Shown: piece by piece, positions 1 to 5,923 of the stretch
Numbering within the stretch: position 1 is the stretch's first letter
How the letters are laid out: each line of letters begins with the position of its first letter
NCBI GenBank assembly: GCA_002504525.1
Contig: DATD01000018.1
Location: forward strand, 1-17,687
Source: Methanomassiliicoccus sp. UBA345
Lineage (GTDB): Archaea > Thermoplasmatota > Thermoplasmata > Methanomassiliicoccales > Methanomassiliicoccaceae
Reading direction: 5' to 3'
DNA: 17,687 nt
Position numbers and translations under genes: made by a program
The notes under the pieces: generated by a model
Told to the model about the DNA's origin: nothing
What the model saw: the letters and a program-made list of their open reading frames with translations, nothing else
Database searches by the model: none

Positions 1-23
1 GTTAAAAGGGTTTGTAGGGCGCC
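1..23. repeat. Left attachment repeat (attL core or circular junction)
   Basis: These 23 bases are identical to 17665-17687, the last bases of the window. The right copy lies 65 bp after the stop of a tyrosine integrase gene, as expected for attachment cores. In the right copy, 6-bp arms CAAACC (17658-17663) and GGTTTG (17673-17678) enclose a 9-base spacer, the usual layout of a tyrosine recombinase core; the repeat starts inside that spacer, so the left copy holds only the rest of the spacer and the GGTTTG arm. Alternatively this is the overlap of a circular contig. 23 is not a common assembler k-mer, which favours a biological repeat. Confidence 0.75.
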
Positions 24-133
24 TCGGACTGGATTATGAGGAGAGGTACATCTCTCACCGCGACCGGCTGATCGCCCGCGCCTGCGCCGACGAGTCCGCG
101 GAGATCGTCAGCTCATGGAGCGTGGTCGAATGA
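2..133 (+). CDS. 3' fragment of a protein gene running in from the left edge
   Basis: An open frame enters at base 2 and ends at TGA 131-133, giving 43 residues (LKGFVGRLGLDYEERY at the start). After the AT-richer attachment repeat the third codon positions are strongly G/C, as in real genes here, and a hairpin with a T-run follows the stop. I infer that the element carries a 3' end for the gene it integrates into, so that integration swaps the host C-terminus for the element's. In a circular genome the frame would continue back across the junction, where the right end is also open in the matching frame but only as a shadow of the integrase. The protein family is not recognised. Confidence 0.45.
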   Translation, partial: LKGFVGRLGLDYEERYISHRDRLIARACADESAEIVSSWSVVE

Positions 134-163
134 ATTCTTCTGACGCCATATCCTCCACCCTTA

Positions 164-195
164 CTCCCGCTCGAGAGGGCGGGAGGTATTTTTCT
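164..195 (+). terminator. Hairpin plus T-run after the left-edge gene fragment
   Basis: Arms CTCCCGC (164-170) and GCGGGAG (179-185) pair perfectly around an 8-base loop and are followed by a run of five T. It lies 30 bp after the stop of the 3' gene fragment and would end its transcript. Confidence 0.5.
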
Positions 196-286
196 CACTC
201 TCACCGCCCCGAGGAGCTCCTCGAGGCTTCATTCGTTTCGGCTTGGGACCTCTACCTCGAGAGACTAGCCCGAGATCTCACTCTCA

Positions 287-299
287 TCGGATCATCCGA
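287..299. promoter_or_regulatory. 13-bp palindrome, 6-1-6 architecture
   Basis: TCGGAT and ATCCGA flank a single C. It shares the 6-1-6 layout with the palindrome at 435-447 but not its sequence. Possible protein-binding site in the candidate origin region; the binding protein is unknown. Confidence 0.25.
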
Positions 300-322
300 C
301 GAGCCGGGACTGCTCCCGGAAC

Positions 323-353
323 CATGTGTGTGTGCGTGTGTGCGTGTGTGTGC
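323..353. repeat. Alternating purine-pyrimidine (TG)n tract
   Basis: 31 bases alternate strictly between pyrimidine and purine, mostly TG with two GCG interruptions. The complementary (CA)n tract at 591-615 has the same pattern of GCG interruptions, offset by one TG unit, so the two could pair as arms of about 22 bp across a 237-bp loop. Such tracts favour Z-DNA under negative supercoiling. Confidence 0.8.
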
Positions 354-434
354 CATTCCTAGGGAGGAAGGGCTGCACACCGCATCATCAATGATTGTCC
401 CTAAAGAGGGTAGCCAGTAGGGTTGTTTTGGGAT

Positions 435-447
435 TTGAACGGTTCAA
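435..447. promoter_or_regulatory. 13-bp palindrome, 6-1-6 architecture
   Basis: TTGAAC and GTTCAA flank a single G. GAACGG (437-442) also pairs with CCGTTC (469-474) downstream, giving overlapping symmetric elements typical of operators or partition sites. Confidence 0.3.
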
Positions 448-528
448 GGAGCCTCGTCGTTCCTCGTTCCGTTCACCCCCTCCCAACCCCCTAGCTGCCT
501 GGGACGGCGTGCACGGTGCCCTAGTGAT

Positions 529-563
529 AGCGCTGCCATAGCAACAGCTATGATGCCAGCGCT
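529..563. other. Bulged hairpin between the alternating tracts
   Basis: AGCGCT at 529-534 pairs with AGCGCT at 558-563, and CATAGC at 537-542 pairs with GCTATG at 547-552 around an AACA loop, with unequal bulges between the two stem parts. It sits just before the (CA)n tract and upstream of the first gene; possible origin structure. Confidence 0.35.
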
Positions 564-590
564 GCCAGCGCGGCGCTCGCCCCAGAATAG

Positions 591-615
591 ACACACACAC
601 GCACACACACGCACA
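591..615. repeat. Alternating purine-pyrimidine (CA)n tract
   Basis: 25 strictly alternating bases, CA repeats with two GCG interruptions, inverted relative to 323-353. It ends 25 bp before the first start codon and so lies immediately upstream of the early operon. Confidence 0.8.
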
Positions 616-640
616 AGAGCAGTATCAAAGGAGATAGAGA

Positions 641-1039
641 ATGAAGCCAAACATAGACGACGACATCAGAGAGTTTTCTTATGGAGCTCTCCTCGCCGAG
701 ATCGATAGAAAGATGCTCGATACAGGAAAGGAAACGATTTCCTCCAAGGACATCATCCTGATCCTGCGCTGCACGTTCGGTTACGAGGACTCTCGCAGCC
801 ATCGTAACAAACTGGAGATGTGCCTAGGAAAGAGCTACCTGGCGAGGATAAACAAGACTGCCTACCGCCTCACTGAGAAAGGGTATGAGAGGATACGGTT
901 GGCGAGAGGGGTTCCCCCGGAAGCCAACACGGAGGCACCCATCGCCGTCGACCCATCTGCGACGGAGTTATTTGAGAGTACCGAAGAGAACGTCAATTCT
1001 TACCTTACACAACTGCAGCGGGGAGGTCGGCAGGCATGA
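641..1039 (+). CDS. Winged-helix-like putative regulator (132 aa)
   Basis: First gene of the early operon. The start ATG follows an AAGGAG site with normal spacing. Residues 1-85 are charged and helix-rich and end in a YRLTEKGYERIR segment, the pattern of the wing and last helix of many archaeal winged-helix proteins (a beta hairpin followed by 'T..G...'). The last 45 residues look flexible and acidic. A DNA-binding role in regulation or replication of the element is inferred from this segment and from its place next to the palindrome-rich region; no family is identified with certainty. The stop overlaps the next start by four bases (ATGA), so translation is likely coupled. Confidence 0.7.
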   Translation: MKPNIDDDIREFSYGALLAEIDRKMLDTGKETISSKDIILILRCTFGYEDSRSHRNKLEMCLGKSYLARINKTAYRLTEKGYERIRLARGVPPEANTEAPIAVDPSATELFESTEENVNSYLTQLQRGGRQA

Positions 1040-1392
1040 CCATGCACTGGCTCGAATCGGTCGCCTCTGAGACGGCCAAGATGTATCTCGCCACCCAGGA
1101 GAGGGAGGTCGACCATATCTCGGCCCTAGGGCGCATGTACGACCGGCCTGGAGCTCTGCTGCACATGGAGGATCTAACCGAACCGACCTGCCCAGCATGC
1201 GAGGAGGTGATCAGATCGTCCGATTCCGGGAGGTTCATCTACTATCGCCGGCGCATTGATCCCTCGCCGCTGCCGACCACCAGGTTTTGTCACGAAAGAT
1301 GTCTGCGCCGGCTCTCCTACGAGCGGCCGCAGGTGGTTACGGTGAGCGACGTCCTGGCAGTGAGCGAGGACCGCATGGGGAGCGTGTTCTGA
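1036..1392 (+). CDS. Small zinc-binding protein with CPAC and CHxxC motifs (118 aa)
   Basis: Starts in an ATGA overlap with the preceding gene and ends in a TGATG overlap with the ParB-family gene. Visible metal ligands are C52-x2-C55 and C85-H86-x2-C89 about 30 residues apart, compatible with a single treble-clef or zinc-ribbon type fold. The N-terminal 45 residues are helical and charged and carry no motif I know. A nucleic-acid or protein-binding adaptor is the reasonable guess. The strict overlaps suggest it is made together with the ParB-like protein and may work with it. Confidence 0.75.
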   Translation: MTMHWLESVASETAKMYLATQEREVDHISALGRMYDRPGALLHMEDLTEPTCPACEEVIRSSDSGRFIYYRRRIDPSPLPTTRFCHERCLRRLSYERPQVVTVSDVLAVSEDRMGSVF

Positions 1393-2747
1393 TGCAATCC
1401 TACGAGATGCTCCAGCTGGATCAGATCGAGGTCACGAACCTCAATCCCAGGAAGTCCTTCGAGATCGAGCCGATGGAGGAGCTCAAGGCCTCGATCAGGG
1501 AGCACGGCATCCTGGAACCGCTCATCGTCCGAGCGACGTCGACGGAAGACAAGTATGAGCTCGTGGCCGGCGAGAGGCGTTTCCGCGCAGCCATGGACCT
1601 GCAGCTCCAGGAGGTCCCTTGCATCATCCGCGTGATAGACGACGTCACGATGCGAGAGCTCATGCTCCTGGAGAACCTGCAGCGGCAGGACCTCGAGCCG
1701 ATGGAGACGGCCGAGGCCCTGGGAGAACTGCTCAAGGATGGCAAGCACACCCAGGAAGAGCTTGCGAAGCGCGTCGGCCGATCGCAGCCATGGATCGCTA
1801 ACCAGCTGCGCCTTCTCAAGTGTCCAGAGGAACTGCGCAGCGTGCTTATTACCCGGCAAATAACGCCGAAGCACGTCCTGCAGATCCTCCCGTTCATCGA
1901 GTACCCTAAGCTGAAGGAAGCGATCATCGCATACGTCCTCCGGGACCCGAGCGTAACGACCAAGGCACTGACCGACAGGATCGACTTCATGATGACCGCC
2001 TGGCACGCCGGCGAGCTTGGCGTGCTTGACATCGACCGCCTTCAGGAGCACCGTGAGCTGAAGAGCTTCTTCAACAAGACGGAATGCAAGGACTGCCAGC
2101 ATCCATGCAAGCCAAAGGGCGACAACGGCCGATTCTGCCCCAATGAGGAGTGCTGGAGCCCGAAGCTCGCGCAGGCAGAGGCCAAGCAGAAGGAGACCCA
2201 GAGGCGGATGATGGACAAGGTCGCCAGTCGCGGAGGCCCCGTCGACCAGGAGACATTAGAGCAGACGATCGACTGGAGCAACAGGACCGAGCTGAGATGG
2301 AGGAATTTCGACAAGGCCGAGTGCCCGAACTGTGACAGATACATCATTACCACGGAGAAGAGGGAATACTGTCTGGACAAGAAGTGCCTGGAGCGAAAGG
2401 AGCGGGCCGAGACCATGGCCAAGAACAAGGAGGTCCGGGAAGAGTGGATCAGAGCCCACGCCGAGATCGACCGCTTTATGCAGGAAGAGTTCAAAGGCCT
2501 CTCGAGCAAGGTCCTCAAGGAGGTCATACACGCTGCAGCGATCGATTGGCGGCCGAGCTCACAGAAAGCACTTCGCCCGTATGGTCCGACCGAGCGTGTC
2601 AATGAGCTCAGCAACACGGCCCGGCAGGTCTCCGAGAAGGATGCCCCCGAGGCCCTCGCCCGCCTGTACATCTATCATGCGATGGACGTGCAACGGCAGA
2701 ACGACGTGGAGGGAGCCAAGGCCGCATGCAAGGGGGTGAGCGCCTGA
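1392..2747 (+). CDS. ParB/Spo0J-family protein with C-terminal zinc modules (451 aa)
   Basis: Residues 1-100 form a ParB N-terminal nuclease/CTPase-like domain: the opening LNPRKSFE segment, then VAGERRFRA at 58-66 (the family GERR signature) and ENLQRQDLEPMETA at 94-107. A helix-turn-helix follows at about 119-141 (TQEELAKRVGRSQPWIANQL), then helices to about 230. The rest is unlike chromosomal ParB: two Cys clusters (C232, C235, C239, C249, C254; and C311, C314, C327, C332) and a charged helical tail. The ATG at 1392 is preferred because it overlaps the upstream stop (TGATG) and has GGGGAG before it; an in-frame ATG at 1287 would overlap the previous gene by over 100 bases. No ParA is encoded in the window. 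Plausible roles are partition of an extrachromosomal form, or a ParB-like transcription or recombination factor. Confidence 0.88.
   Translation: MQSYEMLQLDQIEVTNLNPRKSFEIEPMEELKASIREHGILEPLIVRATSTEDKYELVAGERRFRAAMDLQLQEVPCIIRVIDDVTMRELMLLENLQRQDLEPMETAEALGELLKDGKHTQEELAKRVGRSQPWIANQLRLLKCPEELRSVLITRQITPKHVLQILPFIEYPKLKEAIIAYVLRDPSVTTKALTDRIDFMMTAWHAGELGVLDIDRLQEHRELKSFFNKTECKDCQHPCKPKGDNGRFCPNEECWSPKLAQAEAKQKETQRRMMDKVASRGGPVDQETLEQTIDWSNRTELRWRNFDKAECPNCDRYIITTEKREYCLDKKCLERKERAETMAKNKEVREEWIRAHAEIDRFMQEEFKGLSSKVLKEVIHAAAIDWRPSSQKALRPYGPTERVNELSNTARQVSEKDAPEALARLYIYHAMDVQRQNDVEGAKAACKGVSA
1841..1875. promoter_or_regulatory. Nested palindromic site, copy 1 (inside the ParB-family gene)
   Basis: The core 1846-1863 differs at one base from the core at 11332-11349, and identity continues 3 bases further (20 of 21). 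The consensus TTATTTSCCGGSAAATAA is nearly self-complementary. Here an outer inverted repeat, CGTGCTT (1841-1847) and AAGCACG (1869-1875), brackets it, just as an unrelated outer repeat brackets the 11332 copy. It lies in codons for LITRQITP of the ParB-family protein. Confidence 0.55.
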
Positions 2748-2944
2748 CCGATGCCGGAACCCAACATCCAGCCACCATGCATTATGTCGAGCTCCGAACC
2801 TACATCGACCAGGTGGAGGCCTCGACTCCTCGGGAAGTGGATCTCGAGGTCGAGGAGATGGCCCTCTATATTAGACTGGCTCAGGGTGCCATCGCGGAGA
2901 TGGCGTTCCGTCGCAACATGCGTCTCCAGGGGAGGATCGCATGA
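2726..2944 (+). CDS. Small protein of unknown function (72 aa)
   Basis: The frame ends in an ATGA overlap with the next gene. Residues from about 18 onward form an acidic helical segment (YVELRTYIDQVEAS, then EVDLEVEEMALYIRLAQ) and a basic end. The start is uncertain: ATG 2726 has GGAGGG 12 bases upstream and overlaps the ParB-family gene by 22 bases; ATG 2777 gives a 55-aa protein that begins at the convincing helical part but lacks a ribosome binding site. No family recognised and no cysteines. Confidence 0.6.
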   Translation: MQGGERLTDAGTQHPATMHYVELRTYIDQVEASTPREVDLEVEEMALYIRLAQGAIAEMAFRRNMRLQGRIA

Positions 2945-3180
2945 CCACGCTCGACGCGTTCCTGGAATGCGATCGATCCGCGATCGAGGAGGCCAAGCGC
3001 CGCCGCGACGCGCTCGAAGCACGGCGGCCGGCCGACCTGCCGGCCGACCTGCAGCTCCTCGATGAGGATACGTTCATCGCGACATACCGCAGCCGCTTCG
3101 GACTCAGGCCTAACGCCAAAGAATGGCTAGACTGGGGCAAGGCCGAGAAACTGCGCGACCGCAGGAGGGAGCGGCAATGA
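2941..3180 (+). CDS. Small charged helical protein (79 aa)
   Basis: The start overlaps the previous stop (ATGA) and has GGGGAGGAT in good position. The product is rich in Arg, Asp, Glu and Leu, with a long predicted helix near residues 10-30 (EEAKRRRDALEARR) and a basic tail. A 12-bp unit is tandemly duplicated at 3028-3051 and encodes PADL twice. No known domain is seen. Coupling to both neighbours places it firmly in the early operon. Confidence 0.7.
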   Translation: MTTLDAFLECDRSAIEEAKRRRDALEARRPADLPADLQLLDEDTFIATYRSRFGLRPNAKEWLDWGKAEKLRDRRRERQ

Positions 3181-3359
3181 AATGCCCTCTCAAGCCCGGC
3201 ATCTCGTGCGCTAGGACGTCCAAGATGGTCGAGTCGACTCCTTGCCCCGGCTGCGCTGCCGGAGGCGCTAACGGCCATTCTGCGAGCCGTCGCCAGGAGC
3301 CGGTCCGCGCCACGCTCATCGGCGTGATCAGATCATTGGATCCCCTGGGGGTGCGCTGA
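3177..3359 (+). CDS. Four-cysteine mini-protein (60 aa)
   Basis: Starts at the ATGA overlapping the previous stop, behind an AGGAGG site; a longer in-frame ATG at 3123 lies inside the preceding gene and is rejected. Cysteines C3, C11, C23 and C26 (the last two as CPGC) could bind one zinc ion. The C-terminal half (RATLIGVIRSLDPLGVR) has no cysteines. Function unknown; one of a run of small Cys-rich products. Confidence 0.65.
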   Translation: MKCPLKPGISCARTSKMVESTPCPGCAAGGANGHSASRRQEPVRATLIGVIRSLDPLGVR

Positions 3360-3646
3360 TGTCTCGGATACCTCACTATCACCTGAACCAGGATGGCAGG
3401 TCCGAGCGGTTTGAAGCATTCAAACACCAACCCTGCAACGTCACCTGGTGCCAGAGCAATCAGGGAGGGGGCTGCGTAAAAATGTTCAACATGGGCCGCA
3501 TGCCCAACGAATCTGGAACCCCCAGGTGCCCTGGCCTGCAGCGCATTCCTCCAGCACCCCCCAAGACGGAACGACCGAAATCGCGTCGGACTATTGTACG
3601 GAAGGGCGAACAGACCAAGATCGACCAGGGCGGTGAGCGGCTATGA
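3359..3646 (+). CDS. Cys-rich small protein (95 aa)
   Basis: Begins at a TGATG stop-start overlap and ends at an ATGA overlap. Four cysteines (C26, C31, C39, C57) within a Gly/Asn-rich stretch could form an irregular zinc site. The C-terminal third is basic and proline-rich (PPAPPKTERPKSRR), suggesting nucleic-acid contact. No family recognised. Confidence 0.65.
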   Translation: MSRIPHYHLNQDGRSERFEAFKHQPCNVTWCQSNQGGGCVKMFNMGRMPNESGTPRCPGLQRIPPAPPKTERPKSRRTIVRKGEQTKIDQGGERL

Positions 3647-3783
3647 CCGCCCGCCCCGCCTGCTATGGCGAAAATTACGATGATGATCGCTGTCGCCATT
3701 GCCGGTATTACGACGCCTGCCTGTTCGTGGGGGCCGTCCGAGAGCTGTGTCGTGCCCCGGCCGGGGGTGATCCTCATGCTTAA
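3643..3783 (+). CDS. Five-cysteine mini-protein (46 aa)
   Basis: The ATG at 3643 overlaps the previous TGA (ATGA) behind GGCGGTGAGC. The product has C7, C17, C20, C26 and C36, with the core CRHCRYYDAC, consistent with one small zinc knuckle. Its stop (TAA 3781-3783) lies eight bases into the next gene. Supported by the coupling on both sides and the Cys spacing. It resembles the preceding protein in style rather than in clear sequence. Confidence 0.65.
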   Translation: MTARPACYGENYDDDRCRHCRYYDACLFVGAVRELCRAPAGGDPHA

Positions 3784-3997
3784 GCGCCGCGTGTACGAGG
3801 GCGAAGTGGTCATCTGTTGGGACTCCCCGGGGGAGCCAGTCGTTCTCCGCAGAGAGCGTTCTGACCTGACGATGGATGCTCTGTCCAATATCATCGCCAA
3901 CAACTATCTGGGCAATCGTATCTGCATCACCATCGAAGTCGTTGACGGGGGTGACGGCCTTCCCGCCGAGAAGAAGGAAGGGGGTGAGCGCCGATGA
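3776..3997 (+). CDS. Small beta-rich protein of unknown function (73 aa)
   Basis: ATG 3776 is chosen because GGGGGTGAT lies five bases upstream and the ATG overlaps the previous gene's end. The sequence alternates hydrophobic and charged residues (YEGEVVICWD, then PVVLRRERSDLTMDAL and ICITIEVVDGG), suggesting a small beta/alpha fold. It contains two cysteines but no CxxC. The C-terminus (KKEGGERR) simply reads the next gene's ribosome binding site. No family known. Confidence 0.7.
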   Translation: MLKRRVYEGEVVICWDSPGEPVVLRRERSDLTMDALSNIIANNYLGNRICITIEVVDGGDGLPAEKKEGGERR

Positions 3998-4197
3998 TCT
4001 CCCCGATAACCGGAAAGGAAACGGCCTGGGACGAGTGCTCATACTGCGGCGCGGACATGGGGACCTACGGGCTCCCTCAGTTCTGCCCAGAGTGCGGCAC
4101 CGAGCAGACCTATGAGGGCATGCCCGATGAGACGGCCGGGAGTAAGCGCTCCGATGCAGTGAATGAATGGCTGGCCCAGGGAGGGAAGAAGGGATGA
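3994..4197 (+). CDS. Zinc-ribbon protein (67 aa)
   Basis: Start in an ATGA overlap behind GGGGGTGAGC. A classic zinc ribbon occupies residues 15-35: C15-x2-C18 and C31-x2-C34 in CSYCGADMG...FCPECGTE. The remaining 30 residues are acidic then basic with no motif. Such mini-ribbons are common in archaeal viruses and plasmids as transcription or protein-interaction adaptors. It is the most canonical zinc protein of this cluster. Confidence 0.78.
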   Translation: MISPITGKETAWDECSYCGADMGTYGLPQFCPECGTEQTYEGMPDETAGSKRSDAVNEWLAQGGKKG

Positions 4198-4328
4198 AGA
4201 ACTTCGATAAAGCATGGGCAAAGCTACCGTTTGCCATTCTGCTAGGGGTGCTGACATTGCTATTCAGGCGATTGTTTTCCAAGATCCTTAGGGAGGTGAC
4301 GCGATGGAAGAGAAACAAGACAGAGTAA
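4194..4328 (+). CDS. Single-span membrane mini-protein (44 aa)
   Basis: The ATG overlaps the preceding stop (ATGA) with GGGAAGAAGGG upstream. Residues 11-24 (LPFAILLGVLTLLF) form one short membrane helix, preceded by a lysine-rich N-terminus and followed by a strongly basic tail (RRLFSKILREVTRWKRNK), an inside-in or amphipathic arrangement. The gene end overlaps the next start by 25 bases. Unknown function. Confidence 0.6.
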   Translation: MKNFDKAWAKLPFAILLGVLTLLFRRLFSKILREVTRWKRNKTE

Positions 4329-4558
4329 CGATGAGCGAGAGAATGGCGCCGTGGGCGATGGCAACGTTGGGGATCGCAATGATCGCCGTGCTGCTCGACA
4401 TATGGAGGCAAGTTGTGGCAGACATCCTTGACCCCTATACCTTGTTGACCACTGGTCTTCTCAGCGCGATCGTGATCTATCTTTCTGCCAGGAGCCTACT
4501 GCTCTCATATGCATGGCGCAAGGAGGTCACGGAGGAGCTCCAGAGGGGATCCAAGTGA
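4304..4558 (+). CDS. Two-span membrane protein (84 aa)
   Basis: Starts after GGGAGGTGAC in good spacing. Two hydrophobic helices are visible, about residues 16-34 and 45-65, joined by a short loop (WRQVVADILDPY), with charged ends; the basic C-terminus suggests both termini are cytoplasmic. The size and topology are holin-like, but also like many unknown archaeal viral membrane proteins. The stop overlaps the GTG start of the recombinase gene. Confidence 0.68.
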   Translation: MEEKQDRVTMSERMAPWAMATLGIAMIAVLLDIWRQVVADILDPYTLLTTGLLSAIVIYLSARSLLLSYAWRKEVTEELQRGSK

Positions 4559-5295
4559 CCAGGGCCGCCCTCTATGCCAGGGTGAGCACTTCCGAGAGGG
4601 AGGAGCTCCAGGACCCGGAGACGCAGCTCGTGGCCCTCCGCGACTACTGCCGCATGCGGAAGTGGAAGATCGTCAGGGAGTACAAGGAGCACGCCTCCGG
4701 GGTGGATGACAACCGCCCCGTCCTGCGTGAGCTCCTCGACGGCGCTCGCAAGGGACGCTACGACTACATCGTGGTCTTCCGCATCGACCGCTTGACCCGC
4801 TCGCCGCTCAAGCTGCTCCTCATACTCGAGGAGCTGCAGGATCCCAAGACCAAGAGCTACAAGGTCAACCTGATGAGCGCCACCGAGGGGGTCGACACAT
4901 CCTCGCGGCTGTCCGAGGGCATGCTGCTCATGCTCGGGATCTTCGCAAAGATGGAGAGGGACGGCATCGCGGAGAGGGTCCGAGCCGGCATGGAGAGAGT
5001 AAAGCAGAACGGAACGAAGAGCGGCCGCCCGGTCGGCCGGCCGGTCGTGCGGGTCGACATCACGCAAGCGATCGACCTGCTCGAGCAAGGCCTCTCTAAG
5101 TCGCAGGTCTGCGAGCTCCTCGGCTGCTCGCCGGGAACTCTCAACAACCGCCTTCGCAGCGCCGGCCGAGGAGATCTCGTCGGAGAACCGACAAGAGGGG
5201 CGGCAAAAAGGGAGGCCCCCTCCGAAGCGGGCGAGCATATAAGGAAATCCGCCTCGCGGGGGGTCGGCAACAAGGAGGTCTTTGTTGCCGAATAA
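4555..5295 (+). CDS. Small serine recombinase (resolvase/invertase type)
   Basis: 246 residues from GTG 4555, chosen because it overlaps the upstream stop (GTGA) with GAGGGGAT before it; ATG 4513 would add residues before the conserved LYARVST. The catalytic domain shows R9 and nucleophile S11 in YARVST, RIDRLTRS at 76-83, and the E-helix FAKMERDGIAERVRAG at about 130-145. A GRPVGRP linker at 157-163 fits minor-groove contact and a C-terminal helix-turn-helix spans about 169-200. Known family role: cutting and rejoining DNA at short imperfect palindromes through a 5' phosphoserine, for multimer resolution or inversion. About 45 residues after the HTH are of unknown use. Confidence 0.92.
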   Translation: MTRAALYARVSTSEREELQDPETQLVALRDYCRMRKWKIVREYKEHASGVDDNRPVLRELLDGARKGRYDYIVVFRIDRLTRSPLKLLLILEELQDPKTKSYKVNLMSATEGVDTSSRLSEGMLLMLGIFAKMERDGIAERVRAGMERVKQNGTKSGRPVGRPVVRVDITQAIDLLEQGLSKSQVCELLGCSPGTLNNRLRSAGRGDLVGEPTRGAAKREAPSEAGEHIRKSASRGVGNKEVFVAE

Positions 5296-5372
5296 ATAAC
5301 TAGGAAAAACGGACGAAAAGTCCCGGAGTTACGACGTAAAAACAGAGCTAGAACGATCAGGAGGAAAGCACC

Positions 5373-5525
5373 ATGAGACAGAAGGACGGATTCAAGAAAT
5401 TGACGATACTATTGCCGAAGGAACACTACAATCTGCTCGTGCAGCGCAAGCTGCTGCACGGCGACCCGATCAGTAGGACGATCACCGAGGCCCTTGAGAG
5501 GGAGCGTCCTCCGGTAACGAGGTAG
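5373..5525 (+). CDS. Ribbon-helix-helix DNA-binding protein (50 aa)
   Basis: AGGAGG lies eight bases before the ATG. The product has the ribbon-helix-helix pattern: beta strand at residues 8-14 (KKLTILL), helix from P15 to about L28, turn HGDPISR, and second helix TITEALERE. 50 residues is typical of CopG/Arc-like repressors, which bind operators as dimers. It is separated from the recombinase gene by 77 bp of AT-richer DNA, so it may have its own promoter, and it directly precedes the promoter of the structural operon at 5526, which it may regulate. Confidence 0.8.
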   Translation: MRQKDGFKKLTILLPKEHYNLLVQRKLLHGDPISRTITEALERERPPVTR

Positions 5526-5534
5526 TATATAAAA
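5526..5534 (+). promoter_or_regulatory. Archaeal TATA box of the structural operon
   Basis: TATATAAAA begins one base after the stop of the ribbon-helix-helix gene. The expected transcription start is about 25 bases downstream, near 5555-5560, giving a leader of roughly 90 bases before the first likely gene. A CCCCTTTTTATTATT tract at 5559-5573 resembles the T-rich ends seen after other operons here and may instead end upstream transcripts. Confidence 0.6.
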
Positions 5535-5589
5535 CCCTGACAAGGTCGTACTTCCTCACCCCTTTTTATTATTCCTACCCATTAATTCA

Positions 5590-5640
5590 TGACGGGACCA
5601 TGCCGCTCCCGTCAGTGCTTTCCCGGGACGGCATGGTTCC
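5590..5640 (+). promoter_or_regulatory. Mutually exclusive hairpins in the leader of the structural operon
   Basis: Arms TGACGGGA (5590-5597) and TCCCGTCA (5607-5614) pair perfectly around a 9-base loop containing an ATG (5600). The segment 5594-5605 can instead pair with CGGCATGGTTCC (5629-5640), 11 of 12 positions. The two structures share 5594-5605, so they exclude each other, the layout of a switch or attenuator. A regulatory role is inferred. Confidence 0.45.
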
Positions 5641-5650
5641 AAGAGGCCGC

Positions 5651-5923
5651 ATGGACATTGGGATCGTGATCACACCGGACGCACCGTTGGCGCTGCTCTT
5701 GTTGCTGGTCAACTACGCCATACTGATCATTGTCATGAGTCCTGGCCGGCCCAAGAGGGAGACATATGGACGGAATGGAACTGGTATTTCTGATCGTGCT
5801 GATGAACTACGTGCTGCTAGCGTGCCTCATGTGGTTCGTCATCGGGAAGATGAGCAAAGGGGCGATAGTGGTCAAGAGCCCGTCCCTGAGCAAGAAGATG
5901 ATGCACCGCAGGGAGGTCGCTGA
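5651..5923 (+). CDS. Single-span membrane protein, 3' half overlapping the next gene (90 aa)
   Basis: From ATG 5651 (GAGG four bases upstream) the frame encodes a short N-terminus, one membrane helix (LALLLLLVNYAILIIVM, about residues 13-29) and a basic segment SPGRPKRE. It then stays open through the next gene in another frame, where its third codon positions lose G/C bias, ending in a TGATG overlap with the gene at 5923. An upstream ATG at 5600 lies in the hairpin region. The membrane helix closely resembles that of the next protein, including a central NY. Either a real overlapping gene or one whose original stop was lost by a frameshift. Confidence 0.45.
   Translation: MDIGIVITPDAPLALLLLLVNYAILIIVMSPGRPKRETYGRNGTGISDRADELRAASVPHVVRHREDEQRGDSGQEPVPEQEDDAPQGGR

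Larger units (their letters stand above)
134..640. other. Palindrome-rich non-coding region, candidate origin/partition region
   Basis: No credible gene is seen in these 507 bases. They hold a terminator-like hairpin (164-185), a 12-bp perfect palindrome (GAGGAGCTCCTC, 211-222), two 6-1-6 palindromes (287-299 and 435-447), a 6-bp-arm inverted repeat (304-319), a bulged hairpin (529-563), and two alternating purine-pyrimidine tracts facing each other (323-353 and 591-615). Such density next to a ParB-family gene suggests an origin or centromere-like region. No archaeal TATA box is obvious before the first gene at 641. The role is inferred from structure only. Confidence 0.45.

Noticed and set aside
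115..420. Open frame of 101 codons in the left region
   Set aside because: It runs through the (TG)n tract, giving an artificial CVCACVRVCA stretch, has no ribosome binding site, and overlaps the hairpins.
1846..1866. Explaining palindromic copy 1 as plain ParB coding constraint
   Set aside because: 20 of 21 bases match a non-coding site at 11332-11352, and outer arms are present too, so protein coding alone does not explain it.
1317..2102. Minus-strand open frames of 261 and 203 codons
   Set aside because: They are antisense to the clearly recognisable ParB-family gene in GC-rich DNA and show no domain pattern.
4477..5238. Minus-strand open frame of 253 codons
   Set aside because: Antisense shadow of the serine recombinase, whose catalytic motifs are intact on the plus strand.
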